Part shown: positions 8,918-17,154 of the stretch, in pieces | Layout of the letters: every line of letters starts with the position of its first letter | Position numbering within the stretch: position 1 is the stretch's first letter | Assembly (NCBI RefSeq): GCF_900101455.1 | Contig: NZ_FMZJ01000010.1 | Span: 1 to 64,000 of the forward strand | Reading direction: 5' to 3' | DNA from: Sphingomonas sp. YR710 | Lineage (GTDB): Bacteria > Pseudomonadota > Alphaproteobacteria > Sphingomonadales > Sphingomonadaceae | DNA: 64,000 nucleotides | Notes under the pieces: generated by a model | What the model was told of the DNA's origin: nothing | What the model saw: only the letters and a program-made list of their open reading frames with translations | The model's database searches: none | Position numbers and translations under genes: made by a program

Positions 8918-9696
8918 GACCAGTCGCGATCCCGAAGCGCAATATTGTAGAGGCCGCGCCGTGCGAGACGGGGGCCGAGGTAGCGGTAGAAGAACCAGTC
9001 CTTCCGGATGCGCGGCGTGAAACGGTAAATCATACGCTCCCACCGCGTCCATCCGACTGTCTTTCGGCTGGAGCGGCGATCCGACGGAAAGCAGATATGA
9101 TCGGCCGCATAGGCAATGCGGCCCTGGTGAAGCAACCGGTTGATCACCTCATGGTCTTCGAGGACATAGGGCCAAGCCGCGTTCAGCAGCCCGCCGGCAT
9201 CGGCCAGCGCCTGCACGTCGAACGCCTGGGCGTAGCCGCCGGCATGGCACTGGCTACGGAACCGGCGGGATTTCCACATCACCTTGGCGATACGGCGCCG
9301 GGCCGCGTCCGACAATCGTTCGTCATAAAGATCGATCGCCATCACGCCGACGGGTGTGTTCGGACCGGCGAACATCGCGAGGCAGCGTGCGATATAGTCG
9401 GGTGGATAGATGGTGTCGGCATCACAGGTCGCGAGATAGCGCGTGTCGACATGCGCCAGGCCGGCCCGCAGCGCATGGAGCTTGCCGGGTATCGGCTCGT
9501 GCAGATGAAGGGTCTGGATATCGGCGGCGCGCGCGGCGATGCGTCGCGCGATGGCCGGGCTGTCATCGGTCGAACCATTGTCGACGAGCACCATCGTGAA
9601 CCGCCGGTCGGTCTGCGCAATCAGCGATTCCAACGTCGCCGCGATGAATCCGGCCTCGTTATAATAAGGCATGAGGATCGTGATCAGCGCCGTCAT
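8914..9696 (-). CDS. Glycosyltransferase family 2
   Basis: A 260-aa GT-A enzyme. It opens with ITILMPYYNEAGFIAATLESL, continues with VLVDNGSTDDSPAIAR (nucleotide-binding D), and has the metal-binding DxD motif in YLATCDADTIYPPDYIA. EDHEV in the second half supplies the likely acceptor-site ED. No transmembrane helices. It overlaps the upstream glycerophosphotransferase by 4 nt and the flippase by 4 nt. Likely adds a sugar to the same lipid-linked glycan; donor unknown. Confidence 0.88.
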   Translation of the reverse strand: MTALITILMPYYNEAGFIAATLESLIAQTDRRFTMVLVDNGSTDDSPAIARRIAARAADIQTLHLHEPIPGKLHALRAGLAHVDTRYLATCDADTIYPPDYIARCLAMFAGPNTPVGVMAIDLYDERLSDAARRRIAKVMWKSRRFRSQCHAGGYAQAFDVQALADAGGLLNAAWPYVLEDHEVINRLLHQGRIAYAADHICFPSDRRSSRKTVGWTRWERMIYRFTPRIRKDWFFYRYLGPRLARRGLYNIALRDRDWS

Positions 9697-10859
9697 CGGG
9701 GGCTTTCGCAGAGCATCGCGATCGCACGTGCGGCGCGCAGCGACGATGGTTCGTCGGTCAGATCAAAGCTGCGATCGAACATGCGTTGTTGGATGGGCTT
9801 GTAGATGTCGGCATGGAGCCGCTGGGTTTCGGCGAGGAGCCGGCCGAAATCGGCCATGTCGTCGACAACCGGCCCTGCCTGCCAATGGGCGAAATTCGGA
9901 TCATTGCCCGTGTCGAGCGCCTGGCTGTTGAGAAACAGGCAGGGGCGCGGCCGCAGCAGGAATTCGTAGATCTGGCTGCTCACGTCGCCCAGATAGATGT
10001 CGGCGCGGTTCGTATAGGCCATCGTCGTCGAGATCCGGCTCCCCAAGTCGATATGGATATTGGGGGCACGGGCGTAGCGCTCCGCGATGCGACCCGGCCG
10101 ATCGATCCGCAGCCGATCGATCGTGATCACGAACGGACGTTCGAACAACATGACGTGGGGCGCGAAGATCAGCTGATAATCGTCATGTTCGACGAACCAG
10201 TCGAGGATCTGCCGGCCCCATCGATACCAGGACGAGAGGTGGGGTGAGGGGTGAGGATTGTAGAGTACGACCGGTCGCCCGTCATCGCGCAGGATATGGG
10301 CGGGGCCCGCCGGATCGACGACATCGAACTTGGGATAGCCGGTCATCGAAATCCTCGCGGGATCGACCCCGGTTTCGCCGATCAGCCGCTCGCGAATCTT
10401 CGGGCCGGATACGAGGATATGATCGAACAGGGCGCTGGCCTTGTCGAACCCGATCGCCCGATCGCCCGCGCCATGGCGGGTATGGACGATCCTGAGGTGA
10501 TCGAGCCCGTAGCGCGTCTTGAGCACCAGCGATGTCTTTTCGGCGACGACGAGGATGTCGAGCGATCGAAAGAAATCGAGATTGTCCCGATAGACGAGCA
10601 ATTTGGTCGCCGGCGCGACCCGTTCCAGCGCCCCGGCGAGCAGCCGGCTGACCGGGCTGCGCAGGCCCAGTTCGATCAAGGTGATCGACCGTCCGATCGC
10701 GTCGCCGCCCAATATCCGAACTTCGTCGGACAGCCTGGCATTGGTCGTCGCGACCAGTATTTCCGCGCCCACGCCCATCCGGGCCATGGCCAGCGCGATC
10801 GGCAGACTATGCGCGACCTGATGGATCTGGTCGTGATTGAAGAGGAAGCATATCCGCAT
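9693..10859 (-). CDS. CDP-glycerol:glycerophosphate glycerophosphotransferase-like enzyme (TagB/TagF-type domain)
   Basis: A 388-aa protein with the architecture of the CDP-glycerol glycerophosphotransferase family (GT-B-like). A phosphate-binding segment VLYNPHPSPHLSSWY lies at about residues 198-212, and the characteristic GDVSSQIYEF around residues 291-300 is followed by RPRPCLFLN. In Gram-positives these enzymes build teichoic-acid polyol-phosphate chains. In Gram-negatives homologues put glycerol-phosphate or related groups on capsules and O-antigens. It is the first gene of a four-gene leftward operon with GT2, flippase and GT4. The donor substrate is inferred from the family only; no CDP-glycerol synthesis gene is seen nearby. 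Confidence 0.72.
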   Translation of the reverse strand: MRICFLFNHDQIHQVAHSLPIALAMARMGVGAEILVATTNARLSDEVRILGGDAIGRSITLIELGLRSPVSRLLAGALERVAPATKLLVYRDNLDFFRSLDILVVAEKTSLVLKTRYGLDHLRIVHTRHGAGDRAIGFDKASALFDHILVSGPKIRERLIGETGVDPARISMTGYPKFDVVDPAGPAHILRDDGRPVVLYNPHPSPHLSSWYRWGRQILDWFVEHDDYQLIFAPHVMLFERPFVITIDRLRIDRPGRIAERYARAPNIHIDLGSRISTTMAYTNRADIYLGDVSSQIYEFLLRPRPCLFLNSQALDTGNDPNFAHWQAGPVVDDMADFGRLLAETQRLHADIYKPIQQRMFDRSFDLTDEPSSLRAARAIAMLCESPR

Positions 10860-10892
10860 CGTCGGCGCCTCTGCGCCTGAATCTTGGCAGCT

Positions 10893-12305
10893 TCAAGGCT
10901 GCGCGGCCTGCCCCGCCACGCTGCGATGGCGCGCGTAGAAGATGTAGATCAGCAACCCGATCACATTCCAGAACAAGCACCAGAGCAAGGTTTTCGCCGG
11001 CAGGCTGGCGAACAGATAGAGGCAGCCGCCGATGGCCCCGAGCCCGACAGGCCAGCCGAGCGGTGTGCGGAACGGGCGTGCCAGATCGGGCGCGCGGCGG
11101 CGCATGATCAGCAGGCACAGGCCAACCGATGCGAAAGCGATCAGTGTGCCGGCATTGGCGAGCGCCGCGATCTGGTCGATCGGCAGCACGCCGGCGAGCA
11201 CGGCGACGATGATCGCGGTGAGCAGGGTGATCCGCGCCGGCGTCCCCCGGGCCGAGATTTTGGCGAGGCCGGTTGGGAGAAAACCGTCGCGGGCCATCGC
11301 GAGGAAGATCCGGCTCTGCCCGTAGAGGAAGCCGAGCAAGACCGTCGGCAAGGCGATGATCGCGGCGATCGCGACGATCTTGGCGACCCCCGGCCGGCCG
11401 AGCGTGCGAAGGATCAGGGCCAGCGGCTCGGGGCTGTCGGCAAAGCGCGTGAACGGCAGCGCACCGACGGCGGCCGCTGCCACCACGATATAGATCAGGG
11501 TGCAAATCAGCATCGAGCCGACGATGCCGATCGCGAGATCGCGTTCCGGCCGCTTGGTCTCTTCGGCCGCGGTCGAGATCGCGTCGAAGCCGTAAAAGGC
11601 AAAGAAGATGATCGCCGAAGCCGCCATCACCCCGCGCGCGACCCCGTCCGGTCCGACGGTCTTGGCAAAGCCATAGGGCATGAACGGATGCAGATTGGCG
11701 GCGTCGAAATAAGGCAGGGTCACCGCGACGAACAGCGACAGAGTGGCGATTTTTATCACCACGAGCACAGTATTCAGCCGCGCGCTTTCGCGGGTGCCGA
11801 GCATCAGCAGCCCGGCGATCACGGCGATGATGAAGACCGCCGGCAGGTTGATCAGTCCGCCGAGCGCGGGTCCTCTGGTCAGCGCGATCGGAAAGCCGAT
11901 GCTCGCCAGCAAAGGCGAGGCATAGCCCGACCAGCCGACCGCGACGGTCGCCACGACCAGCGAATATTCGAGGATCAGGCTCCATCCGACCAGCCAGGCG
12001 AACAGCTCGCCGAGCACGGCGTAGCTATAGCTGTAGGCGCTGCCGGCGGCGGGCATCATTGTTGCCATTTCGGCATAAGCCAAGGCCGCGCAGGCGCAGA
12101 TCGCGCCCGCGATCCCGAACGAGAGGAGGACCGACGGCCCCGCCCGATCGGCGCCGACGCCGATCAAGGTGAGGATGCCGGTGCCGACGATCGCGCCGAC
12201 CCCGAGCGCCACCAGATGCGGCCAGGACAGCGTGCGCGCCATCGGGGTCTCATGCGGATGCGTGACCGACCGATCGAGCGTCTTGCGCCTGTCCCAACCC
12301 TTCAT
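10893..12305 (-). CDS. APC-superfamily amino-acid permease (cationic amino-acid transporter type)
   Basis: A 470-aa inner-membrane protein with about 12 transmembrane helices. The substrate/ion-binding unwound helix 1 motif is seen as GVGAIVGTGILTLIG. The helix 6 region FFAFYGFDAISTAAEETKRPERD is a hallmark of CAT/YfnA-like amino-acid permeases. An N-terminal cytoplasmic tail of about 20 residues precedes helix 1; a second ATG (MARTLSW) is in frame. It is transcribed towards the glycan operon with a 33-bp gap, so read-through is possible but functional linkage is not evident. Confidence 0.87.
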   Translation of the reverse strand: MKGWDRRKTLDRSVTHPHETPMARTLSWPHLVALGVGAIVGTGILTLIGVGADRAGPSVLLSFGIAGAICACAALAYAEMATMMPAAGSAYSYSYAVLGELFAWLVGWSLILEYSLVVATVAVGWSGYASPLLASIGFPIALTRGPALGGLINLPAVFIIAVIAGLLMLGTRESARLNTVLVVIKIATLSLFVAVTLPYFDAANLHPFMPYGFAKTVGPDGVARGVMAASAIIFFAFYGFDAISTAAEETKRPERDLAIGIVGSMLICTLIYIVVAAAAVGALPFTRFADSPEPLALILRTLGRPGVAKIVAIAAIIALPTVLLGFLYGQSRIFLAMARDGFLPTGLAKISARGTPARITLLTAIIVAVLAGVLPIDQIAALANAGTLIAFASVGLCLLIMRRRAPDLARPFRTPLGWPVGLGAIGGCLYLFASLPAKTLLWCLFWNVIGLLIYIFYARHRSVAGQAAQP

Positions 12306-12368
12306 GTGCCGCTCCCGATCAATCCCAAGCCTCCACTGATGCCTGTGATGATGGGGTGATGTCCAGCG

Positions 12369-13091
12369 TCAGCGCGGCAGGGGGAACAGCATGGACACGC
12401 GCTTTCGATAGGATCGGTATTGCTCGCCGAACGTGGCGATCAGGTCGCGTTCCTCCAACTGGATGCCGATCAGGATATAGCCAGTCGTCGCTACCGCGAA
12501 CAGCAGATGCCCCAAGGTCATCACCGGGGCGGCCCAGAAGGCGATCACGAAGCCCAGATAGATCGGATGGCGCACCAGCCGGTAGAACATGGGCGTGCGG
12601 AAACTCGGCGGCGGAGCTTCTCCGTTGCGCCGATATTCCCACACCTGCTTGAGGCCGAACAGATCGAAATGATTGAGCATGAAGGTGCTGAGCAGCACCG
12701 TCGCCCAGCCGATCGCCGCCAGCGCGTCGATCGCGATGACCGCCGCCGGCGAAGTGGCCCGCCAGATGGTGGCCGGCAGCGGGCGCCATTGCCACAACAG
12801 CAAGGCGAGGGCGAGGCTGGCGAACAGCACATAGGTCGATCGTTCGACCGGCGCGGGGATGAACCGTGTCCAGACGGCCTTGAACGCGGGCCGCGCCATG
12901 ATGCTGTGTTGCGTCGCAAAGATCGTCAACAGCACAAGGTTGATGACGATCGCCGTCGCCATCGGAACACCCATTCCGGAATCAATGCTTTTGGGAACGA
13001 GGAGATTAGTCGTAAAACCAATGGCATAGAGAAAAACGAGAAAGAAAAAAATGTAGCAGATCACGCCATAAGTGATAGCAACTATTTTCAT
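12369..13091 (-). CDS. mddA: Methanethiol S-methyltransferase-like membrane protein (MddA / isoprenylcysteine methyltransferase family)
   Basis: A 240-aa protein with five or six transmembrane helices. The C-terminal methyltransferase region contains [35 protein letters not shown] and the final [20 protein letters not shown], the RHPxYxG...EERDL...YxxY pattern shared by ICMT, NnrU and MddA enzymes. The particular wording NHFxLFGLxQVW with [15 protein letters not shown] fits MddA, which methylates methanethiol with SAM to give dimethyl sulphide. NnrU-like or another small-molecule methyltransferase activity cannot be excluded. The gene is monocistronic-looking, with a lower-GC first 100 bp encoding the first helix. 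Confidence 0.68.
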   Translation of the reverse strand: MKIVAITYGVICYIFFFLVFLYAIGFTTNLLVPKSIDSGMGVPMATAIVINLVLLTIFATQHSIMARPAFKAVWTRFIPAPVERSTYVLFASLALALLLWQWRPLPATIWRATSPAAVIAIDALAAIGWATVLLSTFMLNHFDLFGLKQVWEYRRNGEAPPPSFRTPMFYRLVRHPIYLGFVIAFWAAPVMTLGHLLFAVATTGYILIGIQLEERDLIATFGEQYRSYRKRVSMLFPLPR

Positions 13092-13351
13092 GGCTTGGCC
13101 CCCCTGCGCGATAATCTATCGCTGTTGCCCGGAGCGGTCAAAAAGGCGCGTTGTGCGCCAAATTGCAGCGAACCAGCGATATTTCGTTCCCCGGAACAAA
13201 GATGCTCTTCCGACATTGGGTATGGCACAAAGCGGTCGATGAGACCGTTGCCACCGGATGCCTTCGGGTCGTACGATCTCCGTTCATGTGTGACGTACCA
13301 TCTGTGTCAGTTCTGAAATTCGCCGACACGAAAACCGGATAGACCCAGAGC

Positions 13352-14881
13352 ATGACGCGCAGCCGAAACATTTCCCGATCGATCGGCGATCTCGCCCGCG
13401 GCGCCGTTCCGTGTCTGCTGCTGGCCGGATGCAATGTCGGCCCGAATTATCACGCCCCCTCGACGGCGGCGCTGAAGGTGCCTGCAGGTTTCCGTGCGGC
13501 GACTGATATGCGCACGGGATCGATGGCTGCCGAGCCGGTTGATCTCGCGCGGTGGTGGCAGGGATTCGAGGATCCGGTGCTGACCGGGCTGGTCGATCGT
13601 GCCTTTGCCGCCAATCTCGATATCGACGCAGCGGGCGCCCGGCTGCGGCAGGCGCGGGCAACGGTGCGCGGCACCTTGGGGACGGCTTTGCCCTCGGCTT
13701 CGACGGGCGGATCGGTCAATCGTACCATCGGTAATCAGAGCAGCACTTTCATTGATCCGACCTCCGGACAGGCAACGACCAGCGGCGGCGACCGGACGAT
13801 CTATAGCGGCAGTTTCGATGTCGCCTGGGAGGCGGATATCTTCGGCGGCATCCGCCGATCGATCCAGGCCACACGCGCCTCGGCCGAATCCACCGAAGCG
13901 ACCCTGCATTTCACCCAGCTCAGCGTCGCGTCCGAGGTCGGCCTGAACTATATGGCTGCGCGGCTGGCGCAGATCCGGTTGCGGATCGCGCGCGAGAATT
14001 TGGCGTCGCAGGACGAGACGTTGCAGATCGTCGGCTGGCGGCGTGACGCCGGGCTGGTCAGCAGCCTCGATTATGAGCAGGCGCGCCAGCTTCGCGCGCA
14101 GACCGCCGCGAGCATTCCGACGATCGAGAACACCTATATGACGGCGGTGAATCGGATTGCGGTGCTGCTCGGCGAAGCGCCCGGCGCCGTTACTGCGCTG
14201 ATCGATCCGCCGGCTTCGATCCCGCTGGCACCCGGCATTGCCGCGCCGATCCCGGCCGAGGTGATCGCCCGCCGGCCCGATGTCGCCGCATCCGAACGCG
14301 CGCTGGCGGCCGAGGTCGCGCGGATCGGGGTGCAGAAGGCGCAGCTTTACCCGGCGCTGCGGCTGACCGGATCGTTCAGCGGTTCGGCGAGCTCGGTCGG
14401 TAACGTCATCAGCGATGGCGTCGGCGCGCTTGCGGCGGCGATATCGGCCCCGATCTTCGAGGGCGGCCAGATCCGCGCCGCGATCGCCGGCCAGCGGGCC
14501 TCCACCGACGCCGCGCTGGCCGGCTACCGTTCGACCGTGCTGGAGGCGCTCGAAGAGGTCGAAAATGCGCTGAAAGCACGCGATGTGGCCGAACGACGCG
14601 AACGCGATATCGCGATCAGCGCCGAAGCGGCCGGCAACGCAGTCCGCTATGCGCGCGCGCAATATCGTGCCGGCCTGATCGATTTTCAGTCGCTGCTCGA
14701 CACCGAGCGGGCCTTGCTGTCGAGTCAGGACAGTGCGGCGAGCGCCCGCGCCGATCGGGCGACATCGACGATTCAGCTCTATAAGGCATTGGGCGGCGGC
14801 TGGCAGGCTGCGCCGATGCCGGTTCCGGGGCAATATGAAGGCGGCAAGCCCGCGTCCCCCTCTCCCACGACGAGGCCATGA
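13352..14881 (+). CDS. NodT-family outer-membrane efflux lipoprotein (TolC-like)
   Basis: A 509-aa protein with a lipoprotein signal ending LLLAGC (acylated Cys at about residue 28). CNVGPNYHAPS follows, the usual start of mature NodT/OprM-type channels. Two outer-membrane efflux repeats of helical character follow, including the VIARRPDVAASERALAAEVARIGVQKAQLYP signature region in the second half. It forms the outer-membrane duct for the adaptor and ABC transporter that follow. Its stop overlaps the adaptor's ATG (ATGATGG), so outlet, adaptor and pump are made together. The 260 bp upstream (13092-13351) separate it from the divergent methyltransferase gene and show no gene. Confidence 0.88.
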   Translation: MTRSRNISRSIGDLARGAVPCLLLAGCNVGPNYHAPSTAALKVPAGFRAATDMRTGSMAAEPVDLARWWQGFEDPVLTGLVDRAFAANLDIDAAGARLRQARATVRGTLGTALPSASTGGSVNRTIGNQSSTFIDPTSGQATTSGGDRTIYSGSFDVAWEADIFGGIRRSIQATRASAESTEATLHFTQLSVASEVGLNYMAARLAQIRLRIARENLASQDETLQIVGWRRDAGLVSSLDYEQARQLRAQTAASIPTIENTYMTAVNRIAVLLGEAPGAVTALIDPPASIPLAPGIAAPIPAEVIARRPDVAASERALAAEVARIGVQKAQLYPALRLTGSFSGSASSVGNVISDGVGALAAAISAPIFEGGQIRAAIAGQRASTDAALAGYRSTVLEALEEVENALKARDVAERRERDIAISAEAAGNAVRYARAQYRAGLIDFQSLLDTERALLSSQDSAASARADRATSTIQLYKALGGGWQAAPMPVPGQYEGGKPASPSPTTRP

Positions 14882-16272
14882 TGGATAAGCCCACCAAAGA
14901 CGCCCCGCATCAGGATCTCGACGCGTTTCTCGGGGTCGAACCCACGTCGCGCCGCGCGATCCTGATCCGCCGGGTGGCGATCGGCCTCGCCGTGCTGGCG
15001 GTGGCGGTGATCCTCTGGCGGCTGATCTTCGGCGGTGCCGCGGCCGCCAGTTTTGCAACCCGCCCGGTGGTGCGCGGCGATCTGACGGTGGTGGTGTCGG
15101 CAACCGGCAATCTTGCGCCGACCAACCAGGTGACGGTTGGTTCCGAACTGTCCGGCCTGATCGTCGCGGTGCTCGTCGACAATAATGATCGTGTCCGCAA
15201 GGGGCAGGTGCTGGCAAGGCTCGATCCGTCGCGCCTGCAGGATGCGGTGCGGCAATCGACCGCGGCATTGGCTTCGGCGGAGGCGAGCCTGAATCAGGCC
15301 GAAGCCACGCAGCAGCAATCGCGGGCCGCGCTGCGCCGAGAGGAACAGGTTTACAAGATTTCCGGCGGCAAGGTTCCTTCGGGGACCGAGATGGACGTCG
15401 CACGGGCCGATTATGCGCGCGCCGTTGCCGGGGTCGGCACCGCGAAGGCGGCCGTCGATCAGGCGCGCGCGCAATTGTCGTCGGATCAGACGCAGCTTTC
15501 GAAGACGATCATCACATCGCCGGTCGACGGCGTCGTCCTGTCGCGCTCGATCGAGCCTGGCCAGACGGTCGCGGCATCGTTCAACGCGCCGGTTTTGTTC
15601 ACGATCGCCGAGGATCTGCATCGGATGCGGCTCGAGGTGAAGGTCGACGAGGCCGATGTGGGCCAGGTCGCCCGGGGCCAGCGCGCGACCTTCCAGGTCG
15701 ATGCCTTTCCCGGCCGCACCTTCCCGGCGATGGTCGAGCGGGTCGATGTCGGCGCGAACGCGACCAGTTCGTCGACGTCGAGCAGTTCGTCCTCGACGAG
15801 CACGTCCACCAGCGGCGTCGTCGCCTATACCGCGCGGCTGACGGTGTCGAACGGCGACGGCCTGCTCAGGCCGGGGATGACCGCCACCGCCGATATCGTC
15901 ACGACCGAGCGCAAGAACGTGCTGCTCGTGCCGACCGCGGCTTTGCGATTCCAGCCGACGAGCGACAAGAAGAAGAGCGGGGGCCTGACCAGCGTGCTCG
16001 GCCCGCCGCGCATGGCGCGCCGCGGCAGCGCCGATCGCGAGGTGGCGATCGCGCGGGGCAGCAGCCAGACCGTCTATATCCTCGACGATGGCGGCGTGCC
16101 GCAGCCGCAACAGATCGTCGTCGGTGAAAGTAATGGCAGCCAGGCGGAGATCATCAAGGGCCAGATTACCGAAGGCGCCGAGGTCGTGATCGGCCAATAT
16201 GCCGCCGGTCAGGCCGCTGCGGGATCGGGCAGCACCAAGCAGGGTGCAAATGGCAACCGGCAGAATCCGTGA
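14878..16272 (+). CDS. MacA-like periplasmic adaptor (membrane-fusion protein)
   Basis: A 464-aa protein with one N-terminal membrane anchor (VAIGLAVLAVAVILWRLIFGG). A lipoyl/barrel-sandwich half (VVRGDLTVVVSATGNLAPTN, then VDNNDRVRKGQVLARLD), a long helical hairpin of Ala/Gln-rich heptads, the second lipoyl half (IITSPVDGVVLSRSIEPGQTV) and beta-barrel and membrane-proximal domains follow. This is the standard order of MacA/HlyD adaptors. An unusual Ser/Thr-only run (SSSTSSSSSSTSTSTS) interrupts the beta-barrel region at about nt 15766-15813. It bridges the MacB-type ABC pump and the NodT channel. Confidence 0.87.
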   Translation: MMDKPTKDAPHQDLDAFLGVEPTSRRAILIRRVAIGLAVLAVAVILWRLIFGGAAAASFATRPVVRGDLTVVVSATGNLAPTNQVTVGSELSGLIVAVLVDNNDRVRKGQVLARLDPSRLQDAVRQSTAALASAEASLNQAEATQQQSRAALRREEQVYKISGGKVPSGTEMDVARADYARAVAGVGTAKAAVDQARAQLSSDQTQLSKTIITSPVDGVVLSRSIEPGQTVAASFNAPVLFTIAEDLHRMRLEVKVDEADVGQVARGQRATFQVDAFPGRTFPAMVERVDVGANATSSSTSSSSSSTSTSTSGVVAYTARLTVSNGDGLLRPGMTATADIVTTERKNVLLVPTAALRFQPTSDKKKSGGLTSVLGPPRMARRGSADREVAIARGSSQTVYILDDGGVPQPQQIVVGESNGSQAEIIKGQITEGAEVVIGQYAAGQAAAGSGSTKQGANGNRQNP

Positions 16273-17006
16273 TGGCCAGCGTCGTTGCCACCGACGAGAC
16301 GCTGATCCGGTTGCGCGGCGTCACCAAGGCGTTCGGCGAGGGCGCTACCGCCTTTCAGGCGCTGAAGGGCATCGATATCGATATCCTGCGCGGCGATTTT
16401 GTGGCGGTGATGGGGCCATCGGGATCGGGCAAGTCGACGATGATGAACATTCTCGGCTGCCTCGACGTGCCGACGGCTGGAACCTTTCAGTTTCGCGGCT
16501 TTCACGTCGAAACGCTCGATCGCGATCAGCGCGCCTTGCTGCGCCGCCGCTATCTGGGTTTCGTGTTCCAGGGGTTCAATCTGCTCGCCCGAACGAGCGC
16601 GCTCGAAAATGTCGAATTGCCTTTGGTCTATCGCGGTGAGGACAAGAAGACGCGGCACGATATGGGGATGGCCGCGCTCGACAAGGTGGGCCTGGCCGAC
16701 TGGTGGGATCATACGCCGGCCGAACTGTCGGGGGGACAGCAGCAGCGCGTGGCGATCGCGCGGGCTATCGTCACCCAGCCCGAAGTCCTGCTGGCCGACG
16801 AGCCGACCGGCAATCTCGATACAGAGCGATCGATCGAGATCATGAAGCTGCTGACCGATCTCAATCGCGCCAGCGGCATCACCGTGCTGATGGTCACCCA
16901 TGAGCCCGAAATGGCGGCCTTCGCGCGGACGATCATCCATTTCCGCGACGGGCTGGTGGAAAAGATCGATGCCCGCCACATGCAGGGCGTGGAGGTGGCG
17001 GGTTGA
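16272..17006 (+). CDS. MacB-type ABC transporter ATP-binding protein
   Basis: A 244-aa ATPase. Walker A is GPSGSGKST, the signature motif LSGGQQQRVAIARA, Walker B VLLADEPTGNLD, with the switch His in VTHEPEMA. The LADEPTGNLD and the lolD/macB-like RRRYLGFVFQGFNLL region place it with the MacB/LolD/FtsE type of ATPases that drive mechanotransmission rather than classical import. The ATG at 16272 overlaps the adaptor stop by one base (TGATG); a GTG at 16269 is the alternative. ATPase and permease are separate genes here, unlike fused E. coli MacB. Confidence 0.9.
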   Translation: MASVVATDETLIRLRGVTKAFGEGATAFQALKGIDIDILRGDFVAVMGPSGSGKSTMMNILGCLDVPTAGTFQFRGFHVETLDRDQRALLRRRYLGFVFQGFNLLARTSALENVELPLVYRGEDKKTRHDMGMAALDKVGLADWWDHTPAELSGGQQQRVAIARAIVTQPEVLLADEPTGNLDTERSIEIMKLLTDLNRASGITVLMVTHEPEMAAFARTIIHFRDGLVEKIDARHMQGVEVAG

Positions 17007-17034
17007 TGCTGACAGTTCCGTCCCGCCCCCCTTC

Positions 17035-17129
17035 CGTCAGCCCCGCGAAAGCGGGGACCCGCGGTTACGACTCACAAGATTCCGGACGACACCGCCGTCC
17101 ATGGGTTCCCGCCTTCGCGGGAATGACGG
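17035..17129 (+). repeat. Dispersed sphingomonad palindromic repeat, copy A1
   Basis: Two inverted arms, cagccccgcgaaagcgggga on the left and gggttcccgccttcgcggga on the right, bracket a variable core. The same arms recur at 22713-22810, 39730-39821 and, more diverged, 18389-18473. It fills the gap between the ABC ATPase and permease genes and could fold into a long hairpin in the operon mRNA. Confidence 0.8.
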
Positions 17130-17154
17130 TTGAATTGTGGGCGGGCTGTCGCTG

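Noticed and set aside
10884-12359. A 491-codon plus-strand open frame opposite the amino-acid permease
   Set aside because: Translation is Asp/Arg/Gln-rich with no hydrophobic core, whereas the minus strand encodes a standard 12-helix permease.
13307-15403. A 698-codon minus-strand open frame across the NodT channel and adaptor genes
   Set aside because: Opposite-strand shadow of two well supported genes; low-complexity Arg-rich translation.
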